Below, in pieces: positions 23,227-34,947 of a stretch of 64,000 nt of DNA; the stretch's first letter is position 1, and each line of letters opens with the position of its first letter. The stretch covers positions 109,047,501-109,111,500 of the forward strand of contig CM059585.1 of NCBI GenBank assembly GCA_030407085.1, in the 5' to 3' direction. Below the pieces are notes generated by a model, which was given only the letters and a program-made list of their open reading frames with translations, was not told the DNA's origin and ran no database searches. Made by a program: the position numbers and the translations under genes. Origin of the DNA: Trichopria drosophilae (taxonomy: Eukaryota > Arthropoda > Insecta > Hymenoptera > Diapriidae).

Positions 23227-24955
23227 ATCTAAAAGTATGGAGTACTTTCAATAGCGTGGTTTCGTGATTTTTAGCAATGGTTTTATTGATGGCTGTTAAA
23301 TGATTTTAAACCAAAACCATGATGCCAAACCATGGTACACAAACTAGAAAATTTCCTCTGCATAATATCCAACATGGTTAGCTAATCCAAATTTGTTTTA
23401 CAAAGTTTTAATTTGATCAAAGAATTTTCAATTAATCAAAGCAGAGATTTCAATCCACAAAGTTATTCAAAATGATAGAGGTCCTAACCTTTAAGGATTT
23501 TTTATGGAGAAAAATAGAGCCACTCTCTCACTCTTTAATTAGAAATTTTTATTCATCCGCTCATAAACTTTCGGAGTAACTTCCGAATAAAGAGTAGCAA
23601 AGATATTTTGGAATATGCTTTAAATCTCATGAAGTTAAGCAGAAGTAGATTATTTCCTACTAGACTGAAAATTTACTTCCTTTGATTGAGAAAAGGGTCG
23701 ATGTTTACTCCTTCGAAATGAAATTTCTTTCTTGCAATTTGTATGAAAATTATTTTTATAATGTCGATTATTGAACTTTACTTTTTTAATTTTTCATGGC
23801 GCTGGCGGACATCTGAATCCTCTCATTAGGCGTGTTACTTAAAAAGATATTATTATAATTCCATTAATGAATATTTAAAAATATTTCTGGAATTCTTCCA
23901 GTTTTTTGTCGCTGTTTATAATAAATTATCAATTAATCATATTTAAATTAGATTTATTAACAACTTAATCAATCCAATTAAAATACCTGCGGATTGAAAT
24001 TACCGTTTATAAAAACTTTACAACAAACAACAAAGTCTGCAATCAGCTAACTGGAATCAATCATAAGAGTGTCGACATTAACATAAGCTTCCCTATAATC
24101 AGTTATCTCGATGCATTCTGATAATGATCCATGAAAGAAATAATTTTCTTAGTTAACTATAGTATCCCATTGTTTTTTAGTCAACTCGTGTTCGCTGGAC
24201 GTGAAAACTTTTATGTTTACAAAGCACATACTTGAGATGCATAAGCTGCAACATTCATATTCTTTGACAATTCTATCTCCATTTGATTGTCACGATAATT
24301 CCATAGACTTTGAAAGTCTTTACTGGTAAAGGACTTCTCAAGACCTTGGAGTAAAGCGTCTCTATATTCAACAAACGTGTACTAAACATTGTTTCTTGAA
24401 TTGCCGTTTCTAGTCCATGATTTCCTATATAATTGTGATGTGATTTCTCGGAGATAAAGTACACTTGAGAGTATTTTACAGATTTCATTTATTACTCTTT
24501 TTTATACACAGTTAATTATTGTATTGTTATAGTGCTCAGTAAAATCATTGAATTTATTGGTCGTTAAAGACACTCATTAAAATGCTATAAGCGTAGTTAA
24601 ACAGCGCACGCTTGGCGACATGTTAAAGAAAAGAAAACGCAAAAGATATGGTGGACGGACTGACCTCGATCAGCAACTCTTAAGACCATACAAGCAGGTT
24701 TTGTGGCCGTCATACACAAATTATGAGGCCTATCCGACTTCTAGTTTTTCACATTTTTCCTAGAGATGCAGCAATATATCAACTTCAACGGAAAATGATT
24801 TTGAATAATCATAATTTACTGCTTTTTATGCGTAGTTATTTACTAATATATTGTTAGATATACGTGTGATTAATAAACCACTTTTAATTAACATAAGATT
24901 GAAAGAATTAATTTTTTTATTATTTTTTGAAAACGAAAAAAAATTTTGGTCGAAC
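23227..24955. other. Intergenic, nothing firm
   Basis: Two small ATG-initiated frames were seen: minus 24273-24488 (71 aa) and plus 24620-24763 (47 aa, basic N-terminus). Neither has family similarity or splice context, so they are not called as genes. Confidence 0.35.
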
Positions 24956-24965
24956 TCGAGACATT

Positions 24966-25036
24966 TGGTGCGGCGGGAATCGAACTTGGGACCTTTCAAT
25001 TACGAATGCTCTTTGAACTATATGCTCCCTCTCGCA
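24966..25036 (-). repeat. tRNA-derived sequence (degenerate)
   Basis: The minus strand ends GGTCCCAAGTTCGATTCCCG followed by CCGCACCA, which is a tRNA T-loop/B-box and CCA-like end. The T stem does not pair and the D-arm (ATAGTTCAAAGAGC) is altered, so it is a SINE head or tRNA relic, not a working tRNA. A similar relic lies near 57820-57860. Confidence 0.5.
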
Positions 25037-25154
25037 AATCAGCTGATTAAGGTCACGTGATACTTCAATGACAATTAACGTGTTAGAATTTGAGGCAAAG
25101 AGAAATTGGAACACTTTCGTTTCTCTCATGGAAAAATTGAATTCGAGATGTAAA

Positions 25155-25395
25155 GTCAAGGTACAGCGCCAACTGCCGGACAAATTAGTACTAAAACCAG
25201 TATCATCGCGGATCGTTTGACTACAAGAAAACAATAAAGAATAAATGTGTATAATGCAATTTCGTACATTATAATTACATAATTTTTGTTATTTACTTGT
25301 AATAATTTTAATTCCAATCATTTTCGATTCAAACGATGAACGGTGATACAGGTTTTAGTTCCAATTTGTCCGGCAGTTGGCGCTGAACCGTGCTT
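25155..25395. mobile_element. Short foldback element with GCGCCAACTGCCGGACAAAT arms
   Basis: The left arm (about 25158-25220), GCGCCAACTGCCGGACAAAT followed by ACTAAAACCAGTATCA, is inverted at about 25330-25386 around a 110-base AT-rich spacer. No coding potential. Confidence 0.7.
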
Positions 25396-26426
25396 AAACC
25401 TGGAATGAAGCCAAGCTTGGCCCAAAATAGATTTCCTCAAGTACAATCTGGCCATTAACGATAATTCCAATAAATGACCAAATCAGGAAGAACACAACTG
25501 ATGCCACTGATCAGTATTTTACGAAATTAATTCTAGGTATAGTGAATTATTATTATTCCGTAATTTATTTTATAGGAATTGTTGAGGAGCAACCAACTTT
25601 TCAGCGTGGGAAGTTTGCGGGAACCCAGTCAGAGCTTCCGCCACAGTCTTCCGAAAAATTAAATTAGTTCAAACTGCGTATTTACGATTCATCGCATAAA
25701 TGGGCTGCGCACATTGGGCCATATAAATAAAATTAATTCTTACCCATTCAGATATTAAAATAAATACGTCATTTGTTTTTATTGGAATCGAAATTTCAAT
25801 TATTCGAAAAAATTGGTTTCCTTGAAAGCGACTCTGCAGATTATTTTGAAATTTATGCAGTTTACTCTAAAAATAGTCTAGATTTGAACTCAGAAAGAAA
25901 ATTTACTGGGCATGAACTGTTAGGCCACGTTCCAATATCACTAATAATTAAGGGAAATACTTTTTGACGAGCTATGATTTTTTTTCGAATTATCAGCAAA
26001 GATCACCCAGTCAAAAATTAGTTCTATTTTCATGTACAGATTGATGTATTATTTATTGCGTCAGTCATAAAAACATGGTTCGTTTTTATCAAGAATTAAC
26101 TTTTTATTAACTTGAATTTTTTTATTAAGAACAGTCCTAATTTCTGTAGTTATTCTTTATTACACGAGAATTGGTGACAAACCGTAACTAGTTCTACTCT
26201 ACATGCTTTCAACGCCTTATCGTTCGATGACCCATGATTGTTTCTTTCACAACTTAAAAGTGTAAAAACACACATTTAAGGATGGTTTTAATCATACAAA
26301 CACAATGAACGTAAAATATATTTATCTAAGCGCATTTTCAAGTATTACTATTTTAATTTCGATTTTAGGTTTTAACATTTAGCTAAATATTAAATTAGGC
26401 ACTTGGTTATAAAAAATGAACATATT
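25396..26426. other. Intergenic between serpins B and C
   Basis: A slightly GC-richer patch at 25580-25725; otherwise AT-rich with no exon recognised. The frame at 25773-25967 is unsupported. Confidence 0.4.
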
Positions 26427-26432
26427 TTTATT
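26427..26432 (-). promoter_or_regulatory. Possible polyadenylation signal of serpin C
   Basis: AATAAA on the minus strand, about 247 bases after the serpin C stop codon. It is the first such hexamer I see downstream; the distance makes it less certain than for the other serpins. Confidence 0.35.
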
Positions 26433-26678
26433 GATAAGAGTACACAATTCAGATCTTATAAGTCTAAAAAAGACAAATTTTAAATATACATTACAATCGC
26501 ATTGACAGTCTTAATCGTTAGAACAACTCGTAGCAATTCCGAGCCGAGTCGCAAATTATTTCTAAGTCGGTGCAAAATTTGTATTCTACATTTATAATAT
26601 CTAAGCGATATCAGTAGATGTTACAAAAATTAAAAACAAGCAAAATATATCGCAAAATGATTAAAATAAGTATGTAAA

Positions 26679-29600
26679 TTAGATGGTAGGATCAACTATG
26701 CGTACAATAAATACATCGATTTCCCCTACACGAACTATTGCTAAGGATGGACGGTTAACCTTCAAATCAGTATTTGTCCAGGATTTGTCACTCAAACTCA
26801 TAGCTGAAATTAAATAAAAATATGTTAATTCATGTTACCGAAACCATTAATCACAAAATATAAGAAATATATTCGATTAATGATTTCAAAATTTTTTTGT
26901 CACAATATACTTTCATGCAAAAACCTTAATCGGTGTATTGAGTATCATTCGTATGTTGTACTATTTTATACCTGAGTTCCTAGACTATTATAAAATTTAC
27001 CTGTGGACACTCCGGCCTCTGTTCCTTTCTCGTTAACTTCAATCACTACTTTTTGAGAGATTTTGCTAACTTTGGTAATGTCGTCTGCAATACCTGTGAA
27101 ATCTGCTCCATCTCGGAAAATCATGCTCATACCCATCTAAGTAAAATAATTGTGAAATAATTAGATAATTTATTCCATGTCTCAACTCGAAAATCATAAA
27201 AATCCATCATGATAAAAAATTGTTAGTGTTATTTTGAGAAATATAAACAAACAAACAAAAAATAGTGAACTCAGCATGTAAACAGAAGTGAGACTTACCT
27301 TTTCAAGTGGTGATCGTAAATCAACTGCACTCTCGATTTTGAACTTTGGTAAATAAAAATAGATATTATTGTAATCTCCAGCACTTTTTAACGCTTCATG
27401 GCTAAGTGATTCTAAGTTTTCTTCGATTTTGGATAGTCCATCTACCTCGCGAGGAACGACAATAGTCATTGTTGCTTTTTCATCCTATAATTGCATTCAT
27501 TAAATTGATATAATGACACAGGAATGTCAAGTATTATATACAAAACATTACTAATCAGGCATGAGCATTCTGACGTAGAAATTGTTTCAAATTACTAAAA
27601 TAACTGACAATTAAACTACCGTTTTAAATTCTTCAAAAGCCCAAATTTGGTTTTTAAAGTTTTTATGTCCAGGCCCGATTCTCAGATAAACATATTCGAA
27701 ATATAATGGAGAATTACCCAATATGGAAGTATAATAAAGTCAGCATCAAGATGATCCAATGGTCCCATGAAAAGAGCTTGATTGAGGCACATCATTTCTA
27801 CAGTCTTATTTGTATATTCGTCAACGTAAAAAGTTTCATTGACATTGTTCTGGGTATTGAAAGGATCCCACCATTTGCCGTTAAAATAAATTGTGTTCAA
27901 TAAAACCATCACAGTGAAATCGTCGATATCATCTGAAATGCCATTGCCTATTATGTTATACTGTAATTACTTAATAGCTAAAAATCATATTTTAAAAAAT
28001 AACTGACCACTATTAACAATGTTTTGGATTTTATGATTAGTGTGTTGATCGACCCATTCGTTCATTACGGAAACCGCCTGTTCTCTATTTTCTAAATCTA
28101 AATTTTCAACATTTGTGTTGAATAAAGTGGAACATATTGCTTCAAACGGATACTTCGGTGTAACATTTCTAAAAGAGTATATCTTATTGGCAACGTTAAG
28201 TACAACATTCTCATCATTAATCTGGAAAAAATGAAAATATTACTTTAAAAAGAGATTACAAGATGGCTATTTATTTATAGTAAATAAATCTTACGCTCAA
28301 ACGATTCCAAGCCTCGGAAAACACAGCGAGATTATCGACTGGTACGGGAAGATATGATTGAAGAGCAGTTAAAGTATCGCCATAAGCACCAAAAGAAATC
28401 ATCAGTAGAGCTGTGTATACACTTAAAGGTGACAAAACCAAATTTTCCTTGGGGTTTTGTTGCACATTCTGAAAAAATTACGCTCATAATAATTGCTAAA
28501 GAACAAAATATGTTTTAACCAGGTATTGTACTGCACCTTAAATAATGCTTGAGAAAATTTATTAGCCCCATTCAAAATAGAATTTTCTGAATCTGTTGTA
28601 TTTGTCGGAGCAGCTAAATGCAGAATACATGCTGCCAATATTACGTAGGTTACTGAAATTAATGCTAAATTAGTTGTTATTTATAATAACAATATTTTTC
28701 AATAAATATATAAGAGGAAATAAATTAATTGTAACATAAATGGTACACTGTTAAAAATTTCGTTAGGTATCAAAGCTACATTATGGAATCAGAATTTTCC
28801 GAACATTTCTAACAGTGTAATTATGTTATTCGTGCATTTCAGAGTTGCAAACGTTAAAAAATATATTGCAATTCCATCAGATGTTCGGCATAAAGAGATG
28901 CCAATTATAATTAATATTAAAATATTCTATATATAAATATTTACTACCCTGGTATAAATCTGTCCGAGTTTGTGTTATACATTGTCAAGTTTCTACAGAC
29001 CTTGAAATAACAAGACTGGACAGATAATAGGCAAAAACTGGATTCCTTTTCTACTAGGTTATTTAACAACTATTTACGATATTAATGAAACGTTAAAATT
29101 ATTTTACATATCAGGTTTTAGTTACTTCCAAATACGTTTTGTAGTACATGCATAAATATTTCTTAAACAGTCTAGGCATACTTTAAGGAATAACCTTGAA
29201 ATTACTTAAGTATAATACCAGAATTTAAAAAAAATTAAGCTTAAATAGTAAAAAATGTCGATTTAGTCGATTGTTTAAAATTTTTCAATTTTTCACAATT
29301 ACTTGACTACTACTCTACTCATATTTGAAAACCATTTTCTTAATCCAGTAACGCCCAAGAGGACACAAATTTCACCGATTTTCGAAATATTTCTTGACGT
29401 TAAAAACCAATTTTAAAAAATTCAGGTAAATCATTCTCGACGTAAAATTGATGTTATCAAATTCTGTCTACAATAAACGTGTAAAAAGTTTTAAACTATT
29501 ATTCCCAAAAACCGCGATTTTTTCCGTTACAAACATTTTTTAATCAATATTTTCATTGCAAACAAGAAGAGTCAGTATGTGAAAACCTGAAAATATCGTG

Positions 29601-30893
29601 TCTTTAATATCTCAGCTATAAATATTCGTAATAATATATAGGAAATTTGAAGATGGCATCTTCAAAATGGCGACTAAATCTTTCGACTAAATCTCTCTTG
29701 TTATGTAAAATATTAGCTTAGTGTACCAAATCTTCAAAAATTATCCGATTTTGATCAAACATATTACCAATAAGTTTTTGGGGTTTCTGAGTACGAATTT
29801 CAAGTTATTTAAAAAAAAAATCCAAATGACCGATCCAACGGCGGCGAAAATTCAAAATTTTATTTTATATATACGAAACAGGGTAAATCAGGCTTTGACC
29901 CAATAACTTTTCTTGTTTGACATGAAAATATTGATTAAAAAATTGTTGTGAAGGAAGAAATGACGTCTTTTGTGAATAATTGTTTATAACTTTTTACAGT
30001 TTCATTGTCAAATTTCTTGTGTCATTCAAATTTATCCGTTTAACTTCACTAAACTTTTTCAATATGTTCTTTATTATTGAGCCTACATAGAGATTTCTTT
30101 GGTAAAGCGAACTTTTTGAAAAACACTTCTTAAAGAACATGCAAAAAATGTTAATCCATGAGGATAAATATGTAAAAAATATGATAAAAAGGAATTTGGA
30201 AAAATATTATTCGCACTTTTATCCGCTCTTTTGAATGTTGAAGATAATATATTCGTAATTAATTAGTGAACTTTAAACACCTAAGTAGGCAGAATAATAA
30301 GGAACTCAAATAGTACAGCGAGGTAAAACACCAATTTGGAAATAAACTACAAAATTGTAAACATTTATTTTTTAAATCGTCGAATGATTTAGGAAAATGG
30401 ATTGTAAAGTTAGGTAGTAGTACTATAAAACGTAATTAATTTATAATTAATTTATATTATTATATTTTATTATTAATTATTATTAATATATAAATTATAT
30501 ATTATATATTAATTTATAATTAATAAAAAAAAAGTTACAAAAACGACTAAAATAGCTTTTTTTTATTAATAGATCTACAATTTCAAAATATTCTCTAAAT
30601 CTGACATAAAAAAAAAATACTAATATAAAATAAAAAACCGGTTGCTTAGAATTGGTCAGTTTTTCACTAACAAATAATGAAAATTGATTAATATATTAGT
30701 AGAATTTTAAAAACTTGATCTGATAGTCAAAAATAATATTTGATAATTGAAATAGTATATTTTCACTTTTTATTAGGAACATTGATTATGAATTAATTGA
30801 ATAACTACTATTCATTTACGATTTAGTAGCTTTTAACTAGTTTATACCAAAATGGTAATATATGAATTTTTTAGTGTACTCACGAGTCTGCAT
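26679..30893 (-). CDS. Serpin C, secreted inhibitory-type serpin, 8 coding exons
   Basis: Predicted secreted protease inhibitor of 391 aa. Exons (minus): 30893-30884, 28652-28537, 28468-28295, 28221-28008, 27932-27718, 27484-27299, 27136-27001, 26803-26679; 1176 nt, in frame throughout, all GT-AG. The first exon (ATGCAGACTC before GTGAGTAC) was chosen because its phase joins the signal-peptide exon to give MQTLTYVILAACILHLAA. Landmarks: NLVLSPLSVYTALLMISFGA, FNTNVENLDL, MNEWVDQHTNHKI, MVLLNTIYFNGKWWDPF, ILPYW, LPKFKIESAVDL, MGMSMIFRDGADFTGIADD, the hinge EVNEKGTEAGVST, and the C-terminal RPSLAIVRVGEIDVFIVRIVDP. From P17 Glu, the loop runs to AMSLSDK-S, so P1 is predicted Lys and P1' Ser, pointing to trypsin-like targets. 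Loop lengths vary between serpins, so P1 could shift. Intron 1 is about 2.2 kb and holds a small MITE. Confidence 0.88.
28745..28818. mobile_element. 74-bp MITE in serpin C intron 1
   Basis: Perfect ACACTGTTA ends continue as imperfect inverted repeats (ACACTGTTAAAAATTTCG against ACACTGTTAGAAATGTTCG). The insertion sits about 90 bases upstream of the signal-peptide exon acceptor. Confidence 0.6.
30430..30530. repeat. AT-only palindromic stretch
   Basis: About 100 bases of A and T only, with repeated TTTATAATTAATTTATA and TATATATTAATTTATAATTAA in both orientations, inside serpin C intron 1. Confidence 0.6.
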
Positions 30894-30969
30894 TTCTGTG
30901 GCTCCAAGTTTGAGACTAAAATCACACAAAAGTAAACCAGTGACTAAAAATTTTCGTCTTAGGTTCGTG

Positions 30970-30978
30970 ATTTAAATA
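30970..30978 (-). promoter_or_regulatory. TATA box of serpin C
   Basis: TATTTAAAT on the minus strand, 77 bases before the start codon, with a TTAGT initiator-like site (A at 30945) 33 bases downstream. The box and its immediate flank match the serpin B promoter. Confidence 0.55.
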
Positions 30979-31039
30979 CATTCAATTTGAACTAAGATAA
31001 GAAATCGAAAATCCCCAAACAAATAGTGTACAGATAGAC

Positions 31040-34000
31040 GTTTTAGCGTTCATTGGTTGGGAATTCGTTAGATCTTTCAAAACGTTCGATATTGTCATGT
31101 ACCTATATTGAATTCGATTACGTATATATAAATAATTAATTAAAAGAGTACAAAAAACAATATTTTACTTCGTAAATGTATGTAGGATTTAAAGTAAAAT
31201 AATTTTGCATGGCGATTTGCTTTCGGTAACTGTTATATAAATGATTAAAGTTGTGTGTAAAAAAAATGTTCTTCATTGATGTTTTTTAGTTTCAAGTAAT
31301 TAATTTTTCTTGGAACCTGCGAAATGTTTCGAAAAAATAACCGATTATCAGTTACCTTTTTAATTAATTTCCAATAAAAGATTTTGGAAAAAAATAAAAT
31401 GTATGTTGCAATAGTTGAAAAAATGAATGATTTTATTTTAAAAGAGACATACAATTTTCAGGTAATGTCGTAAAATGCTTCTAAAGATATCTAGAAATGA
31501 TCCTATTGCATCGAAAAAAATTGGCTATAAAAGGTAGATATAATTGAGTGCGTTGATGATAATAAATGATCATATTGTTAAGTTATATAATTCCGTTGTA
31601 TAATTTGATGTTTTAAGCATTATGTATTATTTAATCACTTAATATTTAATAATAATCGTTTGATACAAAGTATGATTATCAAATAAAACTTCTATAAAAA
31701 GTAAAGCCACTTGTTAATTAAATTTTTGATAAGAATTAACATCATTTTCATATGGTTTTACGTCACCCTAAGGAGTGAAAAACTTTATCTAAACTTCACA
31801 TGATATTTATATACTACGAAACTTTCATTTACGAAATTTGCAAAAGTATATTTAATTTAGGAGTAATGGGGTTTAATCGTTTTCTTCATCATATAACAAG
31901 AGGATTTCCACTTGCAGCAAGAGGATTCCGCTTGCGGCAAAATGACATTTTAAGAGTGTATATCTGTAAACACTTGTGGAAATAATAAAACCAAATAATG
32001 AAATTAGCAGAATATTATAAATTTTAAAAATATTTTAACATGACAAAATCTGTATATGATATTATGCCATGTGATTAAATATCTGTGATATTTTTGTGTG
32101 TGATCAGTTGTTTGTGAAATAATGACGCTCTACACAAAAACTAAGCCTGTTTTAATGTTCAGTTTACTTCGTGAACCTCGTCAGCAATAAAAAAAGTAAT
32201 AGATATAAATCTAAGTACATAATGGTATTTTCGGTCATCATAATTAATTAATTACGCCTTACTTAAGGAAGGAAATTGTATATTTTTTCCCTGAAATCTG
32301 TATCTCTGGAGTCTGAGATTCGTCTGTACAGTTCACAGTACCAAATTCATAGAGCATTCGACCGTCATTTGAATCATCAAACATTCATTCTTGTTATAAA
32401 TCAGAAATGAAAAAAAATTTCCATGAAACTCTGAACTGAACAGTAGAGTAACTGACTTGAAGTGCAAATATTGGAACAAAAAATAAAAAACATAATTTCC
32501 ATCTTTCAGCATAAAGCATCTAACCTATAATATGTTAAATTTTCCGTCAAAATCTTAAATCACATTAATTAATTTCGGGAGTTAAATAATAAAACAAAAC
32601 TTACCTCGGATGTAGAAGAACGAAATAATTAAGTTACTTTCAAAGTTGAACAGCGGCATAAACTACATTTTATGTTTATTTTAATTATGGTTTAAATTAT
32701 TGTTTTACTCTTCAACCCTCAAATTTGAAGCATTTATATTGGAAAAATGAGTAAATGATACAATAGGCAAAAACTGTACATAAAAATTATACATTCAAAA
32801 TTTCCCTTATGTTTTACCAAGATAAAATTATTGTAAAGATAATATTTTCTAATTTCTATTAATGAAAATTATCAATTCCTGCAAAGGGGAAAATTATCAA
32901 ATTAATGTATGGATAGAGAATGAGAGGATTGCATGATTCACACCTGAAATTGATTATAGATTACTGTAACAGACTAAGCATTAGATGAAGCATGTACAAA
33001 TGTTGGTTTAAGATTTGTACATTCAGTTATTTCGAATCACGTTTGGTGAAAATAATCAACTGTTACTAACGTTATCGTGTTATCGTAAAACGTCTATCTT
33101 AACACATAACAGTACTACTCTCTTTGTTTTAGGGATCATCTGTTCCAACTCCAAAGTGTATATTGGTTTTTAAGCAATCAAGTTTTGATAAGATTTTTAA
33201 GAAATGGTTCAGGCGAGGTGCATAATTTCTTCATTTATGAGAGATACCAACTTTACATAAACCCTAACAGTTCAGAAGGGATTTACGATTTCAATAAAAA
33301 CGAAAAAACAAGTGCATTCAATTCAAACAAGATCTAACTATACTTGCACCTGAGACCTGTTAAATAATTAAATATATATGGGCGGTATAATTTAATTACA
33401 CGAGTTGGTTTCACGACTCTCAAATTGTGGATTATGCGGTAGTAAAATGATTTTAAGCAATCAAAATTTCTATATATATAGTATTTAATGCCGACAATCA
33501 CTCTTCGTCTGGTAATATAGCTATCGGTATGATTTGAGGTAGGCGGAAAGATACAAGAAACCTCTCAGGTTTTTTAGTTGAGGGAAAGCATAGACCCCAA
33601 GAAAAGAAAGTCGTTATATCGAGACGTGCTAAATCCTGTCTGGGTATGATGATGAATTACCACTTGAAATAAAGAAAAGTAGTCTTGTTGATGTAATTCT
33701 ATACGGTGGAAATCCACTGAACTTGGAGAACGTTTGGACTACAAGGTGCCGGTGAATTGAACGCCTGAGAACCGGCGTTGTTTTTGCAATTATTGAAAAG
33801 ATAATATATGTAGCTACAATTGAAACAATCAATGGGGAACATAAATTCTCTGCAAAAAAAATATTATTTACATTTAGTACAGGCATGAAAACCCTGAAAA
33901 AAAAATGATCGGACGACATCAACTGCAAATTATTATAATCACTGGTAAAAGGGGCCCCGTAATTATCGTAAAGTTTTACCAAAAATATTTGTCCATATTA

Positions 34001-34900
34001 AGTTATTTACATTGGTGTAAATTCTTACTTTCTCCTTACACTAATCCAATTGCACTTAGCCTTCAGATCGGAATGCGGATCGAATTATACCGGCACGTAC
34101 AATTGTAATTATTTCGTACAGATAAGATTTAAATGTGGAACTCGGTTCTCTCAGTCTACAAAGGCGAAAGAACTATTGTCACGAAACACTCGAAATGCAA
34201 AGTCCGTAAAGCGCGTTAAAAATTAAAAGAAAAAGATTATATTGAGACCAATGACGACGAAATTGCAACTGGCTCGTCGACATCGTCCTGGGCAACCTGT
34301 GTCGACGACGCGAAAGCGCATGCGTGGCCAATCCAAGTTATGTATGCAAATCGCGAACATTCGACCGTACACGTCCCACTGCCGAACTCAAGGTCAACTT
34401 TTAATAAATCGAAAAGCTGTAAAATCCAGTCCGCACTATCTATAAAGTTCGATTACCGTTGGTCATAGTCGAAACTCGATCCCAAAACTCCTTTAACTAA
34501 AAACAAGTTTTTTCATTCCTTGCATATTTAATTCGACCAAACTCTATTTGATTGTTTTACTTATAAGTAAATATTAGTAAGATTGGTACACATTTTAAGA
34601 TTTCTTATGCCAACATAATTTTTTAAAAATATTCCTTCGTACTAAACATGAATATTGTCTCATCTGATGTTGGAATCTTCGATAACTGTTTATTTTATAT
34701 ATTGATATTGTCTCCATTCGTTACTGGTTAATTTAACTTGACACCAGCATTTTTAGGACTATTCTTTTAGCGAAACTGCTTCTATATCAGTCGATGATCA
34801 AAAGGGAATTTCCTTCGTAGCCCCAGTTTTGTAGTCAACTTAGAAATATAATGTAAAGGAATTCATAAAAATAAATTTACTCAGACCTTATGTACTTGAC
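31040..34900. other. Intergenic between serpins C and D
   Basis: Contains the repeat at 31896-31940. A patch at 33480-33780 and a CpG-richer block at 34200-34460 carry short frames without similarity. No exon, RNA gene or promoter could be supported. Confidence 0.35.
31896..31940. repeat. CAAGAGGATTCCRCTTGC repeat, second locus
   Basis: Two tandem units, AACAAGAGGATTTCCACTTG and CAGCAAGAGGATTCCGCTTG, match the cluster at 9384-9508. Confidence 0.6.
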
Positions 34901-34901
34901 T

Positions 34902-34907
34902 TTTATT
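34902..34907 (-). promoter_or_regulatory. Polyadenylation signal of serpin D
   Basis: AATAAA on the minus strand, 41 bases after the serpin D stop codon. Confidence 0.55.
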
Positions 34908-34947
34908 TACTTTTTTGAAGTCGACTTATTGTTTGCATTTAGTTGTA

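Noticed and set aside
24620..24763. 47-codon plus-strand ORF with basic N-terminus
   Set aside because: Has an ATG but no other support; of a size expected by chance.
24966..25036. tRNA gene on the minus strand
   Set aside because: Only the B-box/T-loop and CCA-like end are tRNA-like; the T stem is unpaired and the D arm degenerate, so it is listed as a tRNA-derived relic.
33629..33982. 117-codon minus-strand frame
   Set aside because: No family match, no splice signals, ordinary composition.
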